Positions 10,177-19,425 of a stretch of DNA of 64,000 bases are shown here, in pieces (the stretch's first letter is position 1; each line of letters opens with the position of its first letter). Source of the stretch: Delftia acidovorans. Lineage in GTDB: Bacteria; Pseudomonadota; Gammaproteobacteria; Burkholderiales; Burkholderiaceae_C. The DNA is taken from assembly GCA_031286585.1 (NCBI GenBank), contig JAITUC010000038.1, forward strand, positions 743,185 through 807,184. Reading direction: 5' to 3'. The notes beneath the pieces were generated by a model. The model was not told the DNA's origin and did no database searches. It saw nothing but the letters and a program-made list of their open reading frames with translations. Position numbers and translations under genes: made by a program.

Positions 10177-11904
10177 TCAGCCAATCCGGGCAATCACAGC
10201 CCCCAGCGCCTGCGCCTTCCCCGCCTCGGCCACCAAAGCCACCACCCCACTGCGATGCGCAGTCACCTGCATCTCCATCTTCATCGCCTCCATGACGGCA
10301 ATCACATCGCCCTCCTGGACGGTATCGCCATCGGCCACCTTCCACGCATGCAGATTGCCTGCAATGGGTGAGGTGACCGCAGCAGGATCGACGGCAGACT
10401 CGGCAGCGGGCGCAGCAGCCGCGCCGCCGCCAGCCGATGCCAGCCCCTGCAGCAGCACCGCCGGCAGGCCCAGCGACACCCGGCGCCCGTCGATCTCGAC
10501 GGCGCAGCGCACCAGGCTGGCGTCGGGCAGCGGCTCGGCACGCACGGCGGCGGCCAGGGGCTCGGCGAAGTCGGATTCGATCCAGCGCGTGTGGACCTTG
10601 AAGCCGTCGTTGCCCACGAAGTCGGCATGGCCGATGACGGCGCGGTGGAAGGGCAGGACGGAGGACAGGCCTTCGATGCGGAACTCGGCCAGCGCGCGGC
10701 GTGCGCGGGCCAGGGCCTGTTCACGCGTGGCGCCGCTGACGATGAGCTTGGCCATCAGCGAGTCGAAGCTGCCGGGCACGACCGAGCCGGTCTGCACGCC
10801 CGTGTCCAGCCGCACGCCGGGGCCGGAGGGCGGATCGAACCGCACCACGGGGCCGGGCGTGGGCAGGAAGCCGCGGCCCACGTCTTCGGCGTTGATGCGG
10901 AATTCGATGGAGTGGCCCAGCGGCACCGGGGTTTCGGTGATGGACAGCGGCAGGCCGTCGGCCACGCGCAGCTGCTCGATCACCAGGTCCACGCCCGTGG
11001 TCTGCTCGGTCACCGGATGCTCGACCTGCAGGCGCGTGTTGACTTCGAGGAAGGAGATGGCGCCCGTCTGGCTCAACAGGAATTCCACCGTGCCCGCGCT
11101 GACGTAGCCGGCCGCCGCGCAGATGTCGCGCGCCGAGCTGTGGATGCGGGCGCGCTGATCGTCGCTGAGGAAGGGCGCCGGGGCCTCTTCCACCAGCTTC
11201 TGGTTGCGCCGCTGCAGCGAGCAGTCGCGCGTGCCCAGCACGACCACGTTGCCGTGGGTGTCGGCCAGCACCTGGGCCTCGATGTGGCGGGGGCGGTCCA
11301 GGAATTGCTCGACAAAGCATTCGCCGCGGCCGAAGGCGGTGACGGCCTCGCGCACGGCCGAGTGGAAGAGCTCCTCCACCTCGTCCATGCGCCACGCGAT
11401 CTTCATGCCGCGCCCGCCGCCGCCGAAAGCGGCCTTGATGATGATGGGCAGGCCATGCTGCTCGGCAAAGGCCAGCACTTCGCCGGCATCCTTGACGGGG
11501 TCGGGCGTGCCGGCCACCAGGGGGGCGCCGACCTGCAGGGCGATCTTGCGCGCCTCGACCTTGTCGCCCAGCTTGGCGATGGTCTCGGGCGTGGGGCCGA
11601 TCCAGCGCAGGCCCGCATCCAGCACGGCGCGCGCAAAGGCTTCGCTTTCGGACAGGAAGCCGTAGCCGGGATGCACCGCGTCGGCGCCGCTCTTGTGCGC
11701 GATGGCGATGAGCTTGGCGATATTCAGGTAGGTGTCGGCCGGTCGCTCGCCATCAAGGCCATAAGCCTCGTCGGCCATGCGCACGTGCAGGGCGTCGATG
11801 TCGGCATCGGCGTAGACGGCCACGGATTTCACGCCGTAGTCGGCGCAGGCGCGGGCGATGCGGACAGCGATCTCGCCACGGTTGGCAATCAGGACTTTTT
11901 TCAT
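10177..11904 (-). CDS. Biotin carboxylase fused to biotin carboxyl carrier domain
   Basis: 575 residues. The N-terminal ~450 are an ATP-grasp biotin carboxylase (IANRGEIAVRI, HPGYGFLSE, the ATP loop GGGGRGMK, EVNTRLQVEHPVTE). A linker rich in Ala/Pro leads to a C-terminal carrier domain with biotinyl Lys542 in MEAMKMEM. It therefore charges its own biotin with CO2. No carboxyltransferase of the acyl-CoA type is nearby; instead it closes the 5-oxoproline operon, 49 bases after pxpBC. PxpB and PxpC are homologous to the carboxyltransferase part of urea carboxylase, so a split carboxylase is conceivable (inference). Annotating it as acetyl-CoA carboxylase accC would probably mislead. Confidence 0.9.
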   Translation of the reverse strand: MKKVLIANRGEIAVRIARACADYGVKSVAVYADADIDALHVRMADEAYGLDGERPADTYLNIAKLIAIAHKSGADAVHPGYGFLSESEAFARAVLDAGLRWIGPTPETIAKLGDKVEARKIALQVGAPLVAGTPDPVKDAGEVLAFAEQHGLPIIIKAAFGGGGRGMKIAWRMDEVEELFHSAVREAVTAFGRGECFVEQFLDRPRHIEAQVLADTHGNVVVLGTRDCSLQRRNQKLVEEAPAPFLSDDQRARIHSSARDICAAAGYVSAGTVEFLLSQTGAISFLEVNTRLQVEHPVTEQTTGVDLVIEQLRVADGLPLSITETPVPLGHSIEFRINAEDVGRGFLPTPGPVVRFDPPSGPGVRLDTGVQTGSVVPGSFDSLMAKLIVSGATREQALARARRALAEFRIEGLSSVLPFHRAVIGHADFVGNDGFKVHTRWIESDFAEPLAAAVRAEPLPDASLVRCAVEIDGRRVSLGLPAVLLQGLASAGGGAAAAPAAESAVDPAAVTSPIAGNLHAWKVADGDTVQEGDVIAVMEAMKMEMQVTAHRSGVVALVAEAGKAQALGAVIARIG

Positions 11905-11953
11905 GATCTGCTTCTTTCAGTTGCTGGGAGCGCCCTGCGGCGCTCCACCACGT

Positions 11954-13549
11954 TCAATTCGTCGATTCCCCGGCGCCGGGCGTGTATTCCTCGAAAGCGC
12001 GGATGGGGTTGAAGCGGATCCAGGCGCCCACGGGAATCTGGCCGGCCAGATCGAGGTGGTGCGGCGCCACGCAGCCGATGACGGGATAGCCGCCCGTCAG
12101 CGGATGGTCGGCCAGGAACAGCACGGGCTGGCCGCTGGGGGGCACCTGGATGGCGCCCAGCGGCGTGCCTTCGCTGGGCAACTCGCCCGCGACGGCGCGC
12201 GCCAAAGGCTGCTCGCCCGCCACGCGCAGGCCCACGCGGTTGGACTGCGGCGTGACCTGCCAGCGCTGCGCGGCCAGCAGGGCCACGGCCTCAGCGGTGA
12301 ACCAGTCGGTGCGCGGGCCCAGCTCCACGTCCAGCACCACGTCCTGCCCGGTGGTGGGCAGGGATTCGGGCGGCAGCTCGGGTGCGGCCACGGCCGTGCG
12401 GTCCGCAGGCCGCACGGGCAGGACCTGGCCCACGGCCAGGGCAGCGGGGCCGACGTTGGCCAGGGTATCGGTGCAGGCGCTGCCCAGCACGGGCGCGACG
12501 GCAAAGCCGCCGCGCACGGCCACATAGCAGCGTGCGCCGGCCACGGGCTGGCCCACGGTCAGCTGGTCGCCGTCGTCCAGGGCCACGGCCTGGTAGCGGG
12601 CCACTGTCCAGCGCTGGCCGGACCCGGTGGTCACGGTCAGCGGCGCATCGGCGCCCGTGACGGCCACCACGTTCTCGCCCCGGCTTTGCAGCGACAGGCC
12701 ACCGCCCACGGTCTCCAGCACGGCCAGGTCGCTGGCATTGCCGACCAGGCGGTTGGCGGCCTTGAATGCCGCCTGGTCCATGGCGCCCGAGGCAGAAACG
12801 CCCTGCCCGGCCTGGCCCAGGCGGCCCCGGTCCTGGAACAGCGTCATCAGGCCCGTCGCCTTGACGCGCAGTGCATTGCCATCATGCGGCACGGCCTGCG
12901 CCACGTCGGGCGCGTGCGCGTCATCCACATCGGCCATGCCGGCCGCATCGACGAAGCGCACGCGGTAGCCGGGCTGCAGCAGCGCGGGCAGTTCGCGCGC
13001 CAGGTCCCACATGCGGGCCGAGGTGCGGCCTATCAGTTGCCAGCCGCCCGGGCTGGCCTGGGGATAGACGGCGCTGAACGTGCCGCCCAGCGCCACGGAG
13101 CCGGCCGGCACGCGCGTGCGCGGCGTGGTGCGGCGCGGCACGTTGAAGATAGGATCGCCGCCACTGAGGTAGGCAAAGCCGGGCGCGAAGCCCGTGAAGG
13201 CCACGGCGTACTCGCTGCCCGTATGGCGGCGCACGACTTCCTCGGGCGTGATGCCCAGCAGCTGCGCCACATCGGCCAGGTCCTCGCCGTCGTAATGCAC
13301 GGGAATCTCGACCAGCACATTGCTGCGCTCTGCACGCTGGCCCAGGTCGCGCGCGGCAATGCGGCGCACCAGCTCGGCCACGCCCAGCCTGGCGGGCGCG
13401 AACTGCACGAGCACGGTGCGCGCGGCCGGCACCAGCTCCTGCACGCCATCGATGGGCTCGCGCTGCAGCGAGCCCAGCAGGGCCAGGGTTTCATCCAGAT
13501 CGGCCAGCTCCACCATCAGGGCCTGCCGGTTGACGGGTAGAAAACGCAT
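11954..13549 (-). CDS. Fused PxpB-PxpC subunits of 5-oxoprolinase (KipI-KipA fusion)
   Basis: 531 residues. The first ~215 are KipI/PxpB-like (AFTGFAPGFAYLSG, VPRRTTPRTRVPAGSV). The rest is KipA/PxpC-like (TLFQDRGRLGQAGQGVSASGAMDQ, AANRLVGN, CVAPHHLDLAGQIP near the end). PxpABC cleaves 5-oxo-L-proline to glutamate with ATP. In many bacteria B and C are separate genes; here they are one chain. It lies between pxpA (9-base gap) and the biotin carboxylase-BCCP gene. The older name, urea amidolyase-related protein, reflects homology of this module to the carboxyltransferase domain of urea carboxylase. Confidence 0.88.
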   Translation of the reverse strand: MRFLPVNRQALMVELADLDETLALLGSLQREPIDGVQELVPAARTVLVQFAPARLGVAELVRRIAARDLGQRAERSNVLVEIPVHYDGEDLADVAQLLGITPEEVVRRHTGSEYAVAFTGFAPGFAYLSGGDPIFNVPRRTTPRTRVPAGSVALGGTFSAVYPQASPGGWQLIGRTSARMWDLARELPALLQPGYRVRFVDAAGMADVDDAHAPDVAQAVPHDGNALRVKATGLMTLFQDRGRLGQAGQGVSASGAMDQAAFKAANRLVGNASDLAVLETVGGGLSLQSRGENVVAVTGADAPLTVTTGSGQRWTVARYQAVALDDGDQLTVGQPVAGARCYVAVRGGFAVAPVLGSACTDTLANVGPAALAVGQVLPVRPADRTAVAAPELPPESLPTTGQDVVLDVELGPRTDWFTAEAVALLAAQRWQVTPQSNRVGLRVAGEQPLARAVAGELPSEGTPLGAIQVPPSGQPVLFLADHPLTGGYPVIGCVAPHHLDLAGQIPVGAWIRFNPIRAFEEYTPGAGESTN

Positions 13550-13558
13550 GGTGTGCCC

Positions 13559-14317
13559 TCAGCCCACGAAGGAGGAAATGCGCACGCCCTCCTGCTCGAA
13601 ACGTTCGCGCAGGTGGCGTGCAATGGCCACGGCGCCAGGGCTGTCGCCATGCACGCAGATGGAATCGGCGGCAATGTGCACCAGGCTGCCGTCCACGGCC
13701 TCGACCACGCCGTCGCGCACCAGGGACAGCATGCGGGCGGCGATCTGGTCCACATCATGCAGCACGGCGCCGCGTTCGCGGCGCGAGACCAGGGCGCCTT
13801 CGGGTGTGTAGCCACGGTCGGCGAAGGCCTCGGCGACCACGGTCAGGCCCGCGTCGCGCGCCCAGGCGATCAGGGGCGAGCCGGCCAGCGCCACCAGCAC
13901 CAGGCGCGGGTCGATCGCACGGATGGCCGTGATCACGTCCTGGGCCTGGCGCCGGTCCTGGGCGATGGTGTTGTAGAGCGCGCCATGCGGCTTGACATAG
14001 CGCACCTCGGTGCCAGCCACGCGGGCCAGGCCCTGCAGCGCGCCGATCTGGTAGATGATGCTGGCCACCAGATCGCTGCTGGCCACATCCATGTTGCGCC
14101 GGCCGAAGCCGATCAGGTCGGGATAGGCCACATGGGCGCCCACCATGACGCTGCGCGCCTTGGCCGCCTTGAGCGTCTCCAGGATGCCGGCCGGATCGCC
14201 GCCATGGAAACCGCAGGCCACGTTGGCGCTGCTGACGATATCCAGCATGGCTTGGTCGTCGCCCATGCGCCATGCGCCCAGGCTCTCGCCCAGGTCGCTG
14301 TTCAAATCCATTTTCAT
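13559..14317 (-). CDS. pxpA: 5-oxoprolinase subunit A (LamB/YcsF family)
   Basis: 252 residues starting MKMDLNSDLGESLGAW, the conserved LamB/YcsF N-terminus. The ATG at 14317 is preferred over an in-frame codon nine residues upstream because a GGAGAG box sits just before it. Further family motifs are NVACGFHGGDP, VMVGAHVAYPDL and YVKPHGALYN. It is the catalytic A subunit working with PxpB-PxpC to open the lactam of pyroglutamate. It lies between pcp and pxpBC in a six-gene leftward operon, consistent with intracellular release and use of pyroglutamate. Confidence 0.92.
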   Translation of the reverse strand: MKMDLNSDLGESLGAWRMGDDQAMLDIVSSANVACGFHGGDPAGILETLKAAKARSVMVGAHVAYPDLIGFGRRNMDVASSDLVASIIYQIGALQGLARVAGTEVRYVKPHGALYNTIAQDRRQAQDVITAIRAIDPRLVLVALAGSPLIAWARDAGLTVVAEAFADRGYTPEGALVSRRERGAVLHDVDQIAARMLSLVRDGVVEAVDGSLVHIAADSICVHGDSPGAVAIARHLRERFEQEGVRISSFVG

Positions 14318-14357
14318 CGTTCTCTCCTCACCGGCTTGGTGCATTGCCGCGATGGCA

Positions 14358-15029
14358 TCAATGCAGCTGGCCGGCGTTTTCCTTCAGGTCCTGCTCCACG
14401 GCCAATGAGGTGCGTATGGTTTCGCGCAGGGCAGCCACTTGGGTGGCCAGGGCCATGCTGGCCATGCCGGGGCGGCGCGCGGCCTGCTCCGGCAGGGCGG
14501 GCACATGGATGAAGCCGCCCCGCATGCCGGGCTCGCCCCGGCCCTGGGCCATCCAGTGCATGAGTGCGAAAAAGACATGGTTGCAGACAAAGGTGCCCGC
14601 CGTGTTCGAGACGGACGCCGGAATGCCCTGCTCGCGCAGGTTGTGCACCACGGCCTTGATGGGCAGCGTGGAGAAATAGGCCGCGGGCGCGCCCGGAATC
14701 ACGGGCGTGTCCACGGGCTGGTAGCTCGCATGGTCGGGGATGCGCGCATCGTCCATGTTGATGGCCACGCGTTCAGGCGTGAAGTCGATGCGCCCGCCGG
14801 CCATGCCCAGGCAGATGGCCAGCGTGGGACGCACCTGCACCAGGGCCTGGTGCAGCTGCGCGATGGACGCGCCGAACACGCAGGGCAGCTGTACCGCATG
14901 CACCCGGGCGCCGGCGATCAGTTCGCCGTGCAGGGCGCGCGCCACTTCCCAGGAGGGATTGACGGGGTCCTGCTCGAAGGGCTCGAAGCCGGTGACAAGG
15001 ATGCGGGAGCTTGTGGGTTCGGTCGTCAT
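14358..15029 (-). CDS. pcp: Pyrrolidone-carboxylate (pyroglutamyl) peptidase
   Basis: 223 residues, the usual length for peptidase family C15. It removes N-terminal pyroglutamate from peptides. The catalytic triad is visible: Glu in GGRIDFTPERVAIN, Cys in SNTAGTFVCNHVFF and His in GFIHVPALPEQ. The N-terminal ILVTGFEPFEQDPVNPSWE is also typical. The enzyme is cytoplasmic. Its product, free 5-oxoproline, is the substrate of the PxpA and PxpBC proteins encoded directly downstream, so the operon links peptide trimming to glutamate supply. Confidence 0.95.
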   Translation of the reverse strand: MTTEPTSSRILVTGFEPFEQDPVNPSWEVARALHGELIAGARVHAVQLPCVFGASIAQLHQALVQVRPTLAICLGMAGGRIDFTPERVAINMDDARIPDHASYQPVDTPVIPGAPAAYFSTLPIKAVVHNLREQGIPASVSNTAGTFVCNHVFFALMHWMAQGRGEPGMRGGFIHVPALPEQAARRPGMASMALATQVAALRETIRTSLAVEQDLKENAGQLH

Positions 15030-15044
15030 ATCGGTCTTTGCGGA

Positions 15045-15998
15045 TCAGCGGAACATCAGGAAATAGGCCAGGAACACATTGGCTGTCAGCAGCGCCAGGG
15101 CGGTGGGCACCTGGGCGCGGATCACCGCGTTCTTGTCGATCTCCAGCAGCGCCGCAGGCACCAGGTTGAAGTTGGCCGCCATGGGCGTCAGCAGCGTGCC
15201 GCAGTAGCCCGACAGCATGCCGATGGCCGCCATCACGGCCGGGTCGCCATGGTAGACGCCGATCAGGATGGGCACGCCCACGCCGCCCGTCATCACGGGG
15301 AAGGCAGCGAAGCCATTGCCCATGACCACGGTGAACAGCGCCATGCCGACCACGTACACGGCCACGGCCACGAAACGGATGTCCATGTTGATATAGGTGG
15401 TGGTCACATAGGCCACGGCCTTGCCCACGCCGGCGTCCGAGAACACCAGGCCCAGCATGCCCAGCATCTGGGGCAGGACCAGGGCCCAGCCCAGCGCATC
15501 GGTCAGGCGGCGCGATTCGCGCATGCCCTGGGCGGGCGTCTCGCGGGTCAGCCAGCAGGCCAGGCCCAGGGCCAGCACGCAGCCCACGCCCAGGCTCACC
15601 AGCGTGGTGGCCTTGGGGTCCAGCAGCGGCTTGCCGGCAAGGACCAGGTGCGAGGCGCTCAGCGTGCCGACCATGGTGATCAGCGGAATCGCCAGGGCCG
15701 GTACGAACAGCTTGTTGCCCAGGCGCCTGGCGCTGGCCAGGTATTCGGCATCACTGCGCGGCGCATGGCGGCCGCTGCCCACGCCGCCGAAGCCGGCGAT
15801 CACCGCCATGGCCACGGCAATCACGCCCACGACCACGGGCGGCAGTTCATTGCCCACCAGGAAGACGGCCGCATACAGCGCCCAGAACAGGCCGCTGGAC
15901 CAGCGCTTGGGATTGCTGGCATCGCGCAGCGTCATCACGGCCGTGACGGCCAGGACGAAGCCGACCAGGTAGTACAGGTGTTGGATGGTCAGCGTCAT
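15045..15998 (-). CDS. DUF979 membrane protein, probable pyroglutamate transporter component
   Basis: 317 residues starting MTLTIQHLYYLVGFVLAV, with about nine hydrophobic segments. The ATG at 15998 is used because it lies one base after the DUF969 stop; an in-frame codon 39 residues upstream would overlap that gene. DUF979 proteins occur with DUF969 and pcp/pxp genes in many bacteria, and together they are predicted to be a permease for 5-oxoproline or pyroglutamyl peptides. Notable segments are PVMTGGVGVPIL and GMLSGYCGTLLTPMAANFN. Transport itself is inferred from context. Confidence 0.85.
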   Translation of the reverse strand: MTLTIQHLYYLVGFVLAVTAVMTLRDASNPKRWSSGLFWALYAAVFLVGNELPPVVVGVIAVAMAVIAGFGGVGSGRHAPRSDAEYLASARRLGNKLFVPALAIPLITMVGTLSASHLVLAGKPLLDPKATTLVSLGVGCVLALGLACWLTRETPAQGMRESRRLTDALGWALVLPQMLGMLGLVFSDAGVGKAVAYVTTTYINMDIRFVAVAVYVVGMALFTVVMGNGFAAFPVMTGGVGVPILIGVYHGDPAVMAAIGMLSGYCGTLLTPMAANFNLVPAALLEIDKNAVIRAQVPTALALLTANVFLAYFLMFR

Positions 15999-15999
15999 T

Positions 16000-16749
16000 T
16001 CAGGCTCCCTTGGCTTGGGTGGCGTTGGCGTTGGCTGCGTCGGCAGCGACACCGGCCTTGTACTGGGCCAGTTCGCGCTCCAGCATGTGGTCCAGGCGGC
16101 GCAGGCGCCAGGCATGGATCACGAAGGCGCAGATGGCCGTGGGAATGCCCCACAGCGCGACGTGGATGGGCTCGACCTCGATGCCCGCTTCCTTCAGGAA
16201 GGTGGTCATCAGCACGATGGCACCGAAGGCCACGAAGATGTCCTCGCCGAAGAACAGGCCCACGTTGTCCGTGGCGGCCGAGTAGGCGCGCAGCTTGTCG
16301 CGCACCTTGGCGGGCAGGATGCCGTAGCGCGACTGGGTCGCACCTTCGGCCATGGGCGCCAGCAGCGGGCGCACCATCTGCGGATGTCCGCCCAGGCTGG
16401 TCAGGCCCACGGCGGCCGTCAGCTGGCGTGCGGCCAGGTAGACGATGAGCAGGCGGCCCGCAGTGGCCGACTTGATGGAGCTGATCCAGTTCTGCGCGTG
16501 CTGGCGCAGGCCATGGCGCTCCAGCAGGCCGATCACGGCCAGCGGCAGCAGGATGATCAGCGGCAGGTTGCGCGTCTTGATGAAGCCCGTGCCGATGGTG
16601 GCCAGCACCTTGTCGACGGGGAAGCCCGCCGCCAGTGCCGTGCCGATGGCCGTGACGATCACGACCAGCATGGGATTGAAGCGCAGCACGAAGCCCGCAA
16701 CGATGATGGCCACCCCGATAAGCGGCCAGAGATTGACGTCATTCAGCAT
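16000..16749 (-). CDS. DUF969 membrane protein, first gene of the 5-oxoproline operon
   Basis: 249 residues starting MLNDVNLWPLIGVAIIVAG, with about six predicted membrane helices. Conserved-looking stretches include GGHPQMVRPLLAPMAEGA and DNVGLFFGEDIFVAFG. An AAGGGGGA ribosome binding site precedes the ATG. It is the promoter-proximal gene of DUF969-DUF979-pcp-pxpA-pxpBC-biotin carboxylase, and its stop is followed after one base by the DUF979 start, implying translational coupling. The pair most likely forms a two-component membrane transporter. The C-terminal tail (about residues 215-249) is hydrophilic and cytoplasmic-looking. Confidence 0.85.
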   Translation of the reverse strand: MLNDVNLWPLIGVAIIVAGFVLRFNPMLVVIVTAIGTALAAGFPVDKVLATIGTGFIKTRNLPLIILLPLAVIGLLERHGLRQHAQNWISSIKSATAGRLLIVYLAARQLTAAVGLTSLGGHPQMVRPLLAPMAEGATQSRYGILPAKVRDKLRAYSAATDNVGLFFGEDIFVAFGAIVLMTTFLKEAGIEVEPIHVALWGIPTAICAFVIHAWRLRRLDHMLERELAQYKAGVAADAANANATQAKGA

Positions 16750-16838
16750 GTTGATTCCCCCTTCACACCCCGGCGCGCGGCAGCCGTCAAGCCGCCCCGC
16801 AGGCCCAACCCGGTGGCGTGGAGTGCGCTGCCAACCTG

Positions 16839-16895
16839 GTTTTGTTCAACAAAACAAAGAATTTGTCTTACAGAAACGAATTGTGAATAAGACAA
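16839..16895. promoter_or_regulatory. Two inverted repeats upstream of the 5-oxoproline operon
   Basis: The ~400-base gap between the divergent genes at 16749 and 17151 is AT-rich for this genome. It holds GTTTTGT/ACAAAAC (16839-16845 and 16849-16855, 3-base loop). It also holds TTGTCTTA/TAAGACAA (16863-16870 and 16888-16895, 17-base spacer). Both look like operator dyads. A GntR/FadR-type regulator encoded at 20553 is one candidate, but nothing proves the link. No other gene is seen in this gap. Confidence 0.45.
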
Positions 16896-17150
16896 TCAGC
16901 GCATGCTGATAGTACAAACCCGCATATCCTTGCCCAAGGATTGAGCAAACCCGGGTTTCTCAGAAGTCAAAAACTATCGGATATAGAACATCCATAGAAG
17001 GCATGAACACAACAATGCCCCTGCCCCGGTATCGCCTGTGACGAGGCCGCCTCCTACAATGGGCCGCCCTTCCGGCCTGCGGCGCACGCGTGGCAGTCGG
17101 CGTGAATGGCACCTTCCTGCTCCCCTCCCCTTTGTCCGAGCTCTGAATCC

Positions 17151-18317
17151 ATGCAACGCCGTCAACTTGTCTCCCTGCTTCCCCGTGCTGCAGCCATCGC
17201 AGCGGTTCCCGCGCTGGCGCCGGCCTTCGTGCGCAATGCCTTCGCCGATGAGGCAGGCCTGTCCGCCAAGACCATCACCATCGGCTGCTCGGCCGCCATG
17301 AGCGGCCCGCTGGCCGGCTTCGGCACCGACATCAAGCTGGGCACGGAAGCGGCCATGGCGCAGATCAATGCGCGTGGCGGCATCCAGGGCCGCACGCTGC
17401 AGCTGCAGATGGTTGACGACGGCTACGTGCCCCAGCGCACGGCCGACAACGTGCGGCAGATGCTCTCCAAGGGCACGGCCTTCGCCCTGCTGTCCTGCGT
17501 GGGCACGCCCAACAACGCCGCCGTCATCCCGCTGATCGAGGAAGCCGGCGTTCCCTATGTGGCACCCTTCACGGGCGCCTCGTCGCTGCGCAAGGGATCG
17601 CGCAACGTCTTCCATGTGCGCGCCAGCTACACCACCGAGGTCCGCCGCCTGGTCCAGCGCCTTGCGGGCATGGGTCTCAAGGGCATCGGCATCGTCTACC
17701 TGGACAACGCCTACGGCCGCGAAATGCTGGAGGACGCCACACGCGCCATGGAGGCCGAGAAGATGGCCCCCGCCGTGCAGGTGGCCATCGCCACCGACGG
17801 CAAGAATCTGGCCGATGTGTTGAACAAGGTGGACGCAGCCCACCCCTCGGCCGTGCTGCTGGCCACGGCCGGCACCGTGTCGGTCGATCTGGTGCGCGGC
17901 CTGCGCAAGGCCGCGCCAGGCGTGCTGCTCACCGGCCTGAGCGTGACCCTGCCCAACGACAGCCTCAAGCCGCTGGGCGAGGACGCCCGGGGCATTGCCC
18001 TGACCATGGTCGTTCCCGCGCCGCACCAGGCCAAGCTGCAGGTGGTGCGCGAATACCAGGCCGCCATGCGCGCCCACGGACAGCAGGAGTTCTCCCTGGG
18101 CACGCTGGAAGCCTATGTGAACACGCGCGTGCTGGCCGAAGGCCTGGAACGCGCAGGCCGCGACCCCAGCCAGGCCAGGCTGCGCTCGGCGCTGGCCGGC
18201 ATCCGCAACTGGGACATGGGCGGCTTCGTCATCGACTACAGCGGCCAGACGCCCCATGTCGGCTCCAGCTTCATCGACCTGGGCGTGCTGGGCAATGCGG
18301 GGCGCTTCATCGGTTGA
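17151..18317 (+). CDS. ABC transporter substrate-binding protein, branched-chain amino acid (LivK-like) type
   Basis: 388 residues. The MQRRQ start at 17151 is chosen so that the export signal (RRQLVSLLPRAAAIAAVPALAPAF) is N-terminal; a longer frame from 17106 is less plausible. The mature part is a type I periplasmic binding fold (ITIGCSAAMSGPLAGFGTD, GIVYLDNAYGREM, NWDMGGFVIDYS near the end) like Leu/Ile/Val or amide binding proteins. No permease or ATPase genes follow, so it is an orphan receptor, common in Burkholderiales. The ligand is unknown. The next gene encodes a second, unrelated periplasmic receptor. Confidence 0.88.
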   Translation: MQRRQLVSLLPRAAAIAAVPALAPAFVRNAFADEAGLSAKTITIGCSAAMSGPLAGFGTDIKLGTEAAMAQINARGGIQGRTLQLQMVDDGYVPQRTADNVRQMLSKGTAFALLSCVGTPNNAAVIPLIEEAGVPYVAPFTGASSLRKGSRNVFHVRASYTTEVRRLVQRLAGMGLKGIGIVYLDNAYGREMLEDATRAMEAEKMAPAVQVAIATDGKNLADVLNKVDAAHPSAVLLATAGTVSVDLVRGLRKAAPGVLLTGLSVTLPNDSLKPLGEDARGIALTMVVPAPHQAKLQVVREYQAAMRAHGQQEFSLGTLEAYVNTRVLAEGLERAGRDPSQARLRSALAGIRNWDMGGFVIDYSGQTPHVGSSFIDLGVLGNAGRFIG

Positions 18318-18399
18318 TGAAGGCGGGTGGCTTGCGGGCCAGGCCGCTGGCGGATTGGCCCATCGTTTCTTCCTGTCGCTGCACCAAGGAGCTTTCGCC

Positions 18400-19425
18400 A
18401 TGCCTGCCGAACGTCACCCACTTCCGCACCCCACTTTGCATCCTGCTGCACATCCCGCTTCGCACCGGGGCCTGCAACGCCGCCTGCTCATCCTGGCAGC
18501 GGCTGCCCTGCCCGGCCTTGCGCTGGCGCAGAAATGGCCAGCACAGCCCGTGCGCATCGTCGTGCCCTACACGGCCGGAGGCGGCTCGGACAACATCGCC
18601 CGCGCGCTGGGCACGGAGCTTTCGCGCGAACTGGGCCAACCCGTGGTCGTGGACAACAAGCCCGGCGCCTCGGCCATGCTGGGCGCCGAGCTGGTGGCAC
18701 GCGCCGCGCCGGACGGCTACACGCTGCTCCTGGCCGACATGCCGCACACCATCACCCCCAGTCTTTACAAGACGCCCTACGACGCACTCAAGGACTTCAC
18801 GCCCGTGGCCCTGATCGGCTCATCGCCGCTGGTGCTGGCCGTCAACCCCAAGCTCAAGGCACAGAGTGTGAAGGAATACATCGCGCTGGCCCGGGCCCGG
18901 CCCGGCCAGCTCAACTTCGCCTCGGGCGGCACGGGCACAGCCACGCACCTGGCAGGCGAGCTGTTCAAGCAGCAGACGGACACCTTCATCACCCACATTC
19001 CCTACAAGGGCTCGGGCCAGGCCGTCGCCGACGTGGTGGCCGGCCATACCGAGAGCATGTTCTCCTCAGCCCCCACCGTGATCCCCCATATCAAAAGCGG
19101 CGCGCTGCGCGCACTGGCCACCACGGGTGCCCAGCGCTCGCTGGCCCTGCCCCAGGTGCCTACGATGGCCGAAAGCGGCGTGCGCGGCCTCACCGTGCTG
19201 CACTGGTTCGGCCTGCTGGCGCCTGCCCGGTTGCCCCCCGGCATACAGACCGCGCTGCACGATGCCGTGGCCCGCGCCATGGCCACGCCCGCGCTCCAGG
19301 CCAAGCTGCAGTCCCTGGGGCTGGAACTGACGCCCCGCACTGCTGCGGAGTTCGGCGCCCAGATGGAGACCGACGCCGCACGCTGGGCCCGCGTCGTCAA
19401 GGAACGCAACATCAAGGCGGACTGA
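18400..19425 (+). CDS. Bug/TctC-family tripartite tricarboxylate receptor protein
   Basis: 341 residues. The ATG at 18400 has AAGGAG nine bases upstream. A His/Pro-rich N-terminal stretch precedes the signal core RRLLILAAAALPGLALAQ. The mature part shows Bug-family signatures: WPAQPVRIVVPYTAGGGSDNI, VDNKPGAS and THIPYKGSGQAVADV. Bug proteins bind carboxylates and feed TctAB-type carriers, but no carrier is adjacent. The stop is immediately followed by the aldolase start, so the two form one unit. The ligand is unknown; a hydroxy amino acid or related carboxylate would fit the neighbour (inference). Confidence 0.9.
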   Translation: MPAERHPLPHPTLHPAAHPASHRGLQRRLLILAAAALPGLALAQKWPAQPVRIVVPYTAGGGSDNIARALGTELSRELGQPVVVDNKPGASAMLGAELVARAAPDGYTLLLADMPHTITPSLYKTPYDALKDFTPVALIGSSPLVLAVNPKLKAQSVKEYIALARARPGQLNFASGGTGTATHLAGELFKQQTDTFITHIPYKGSGQAVADVVAGHTESMFSSAPTVIPHIKSGALRALATTGAQRSLALPQVPTMAESGVRGLTVLHWFGLLAPARLPPGIQTALHDAVARAMATPALQAKLQSLGLELTPRTAAEFGAQMETDAARWARVVKERNIKAD

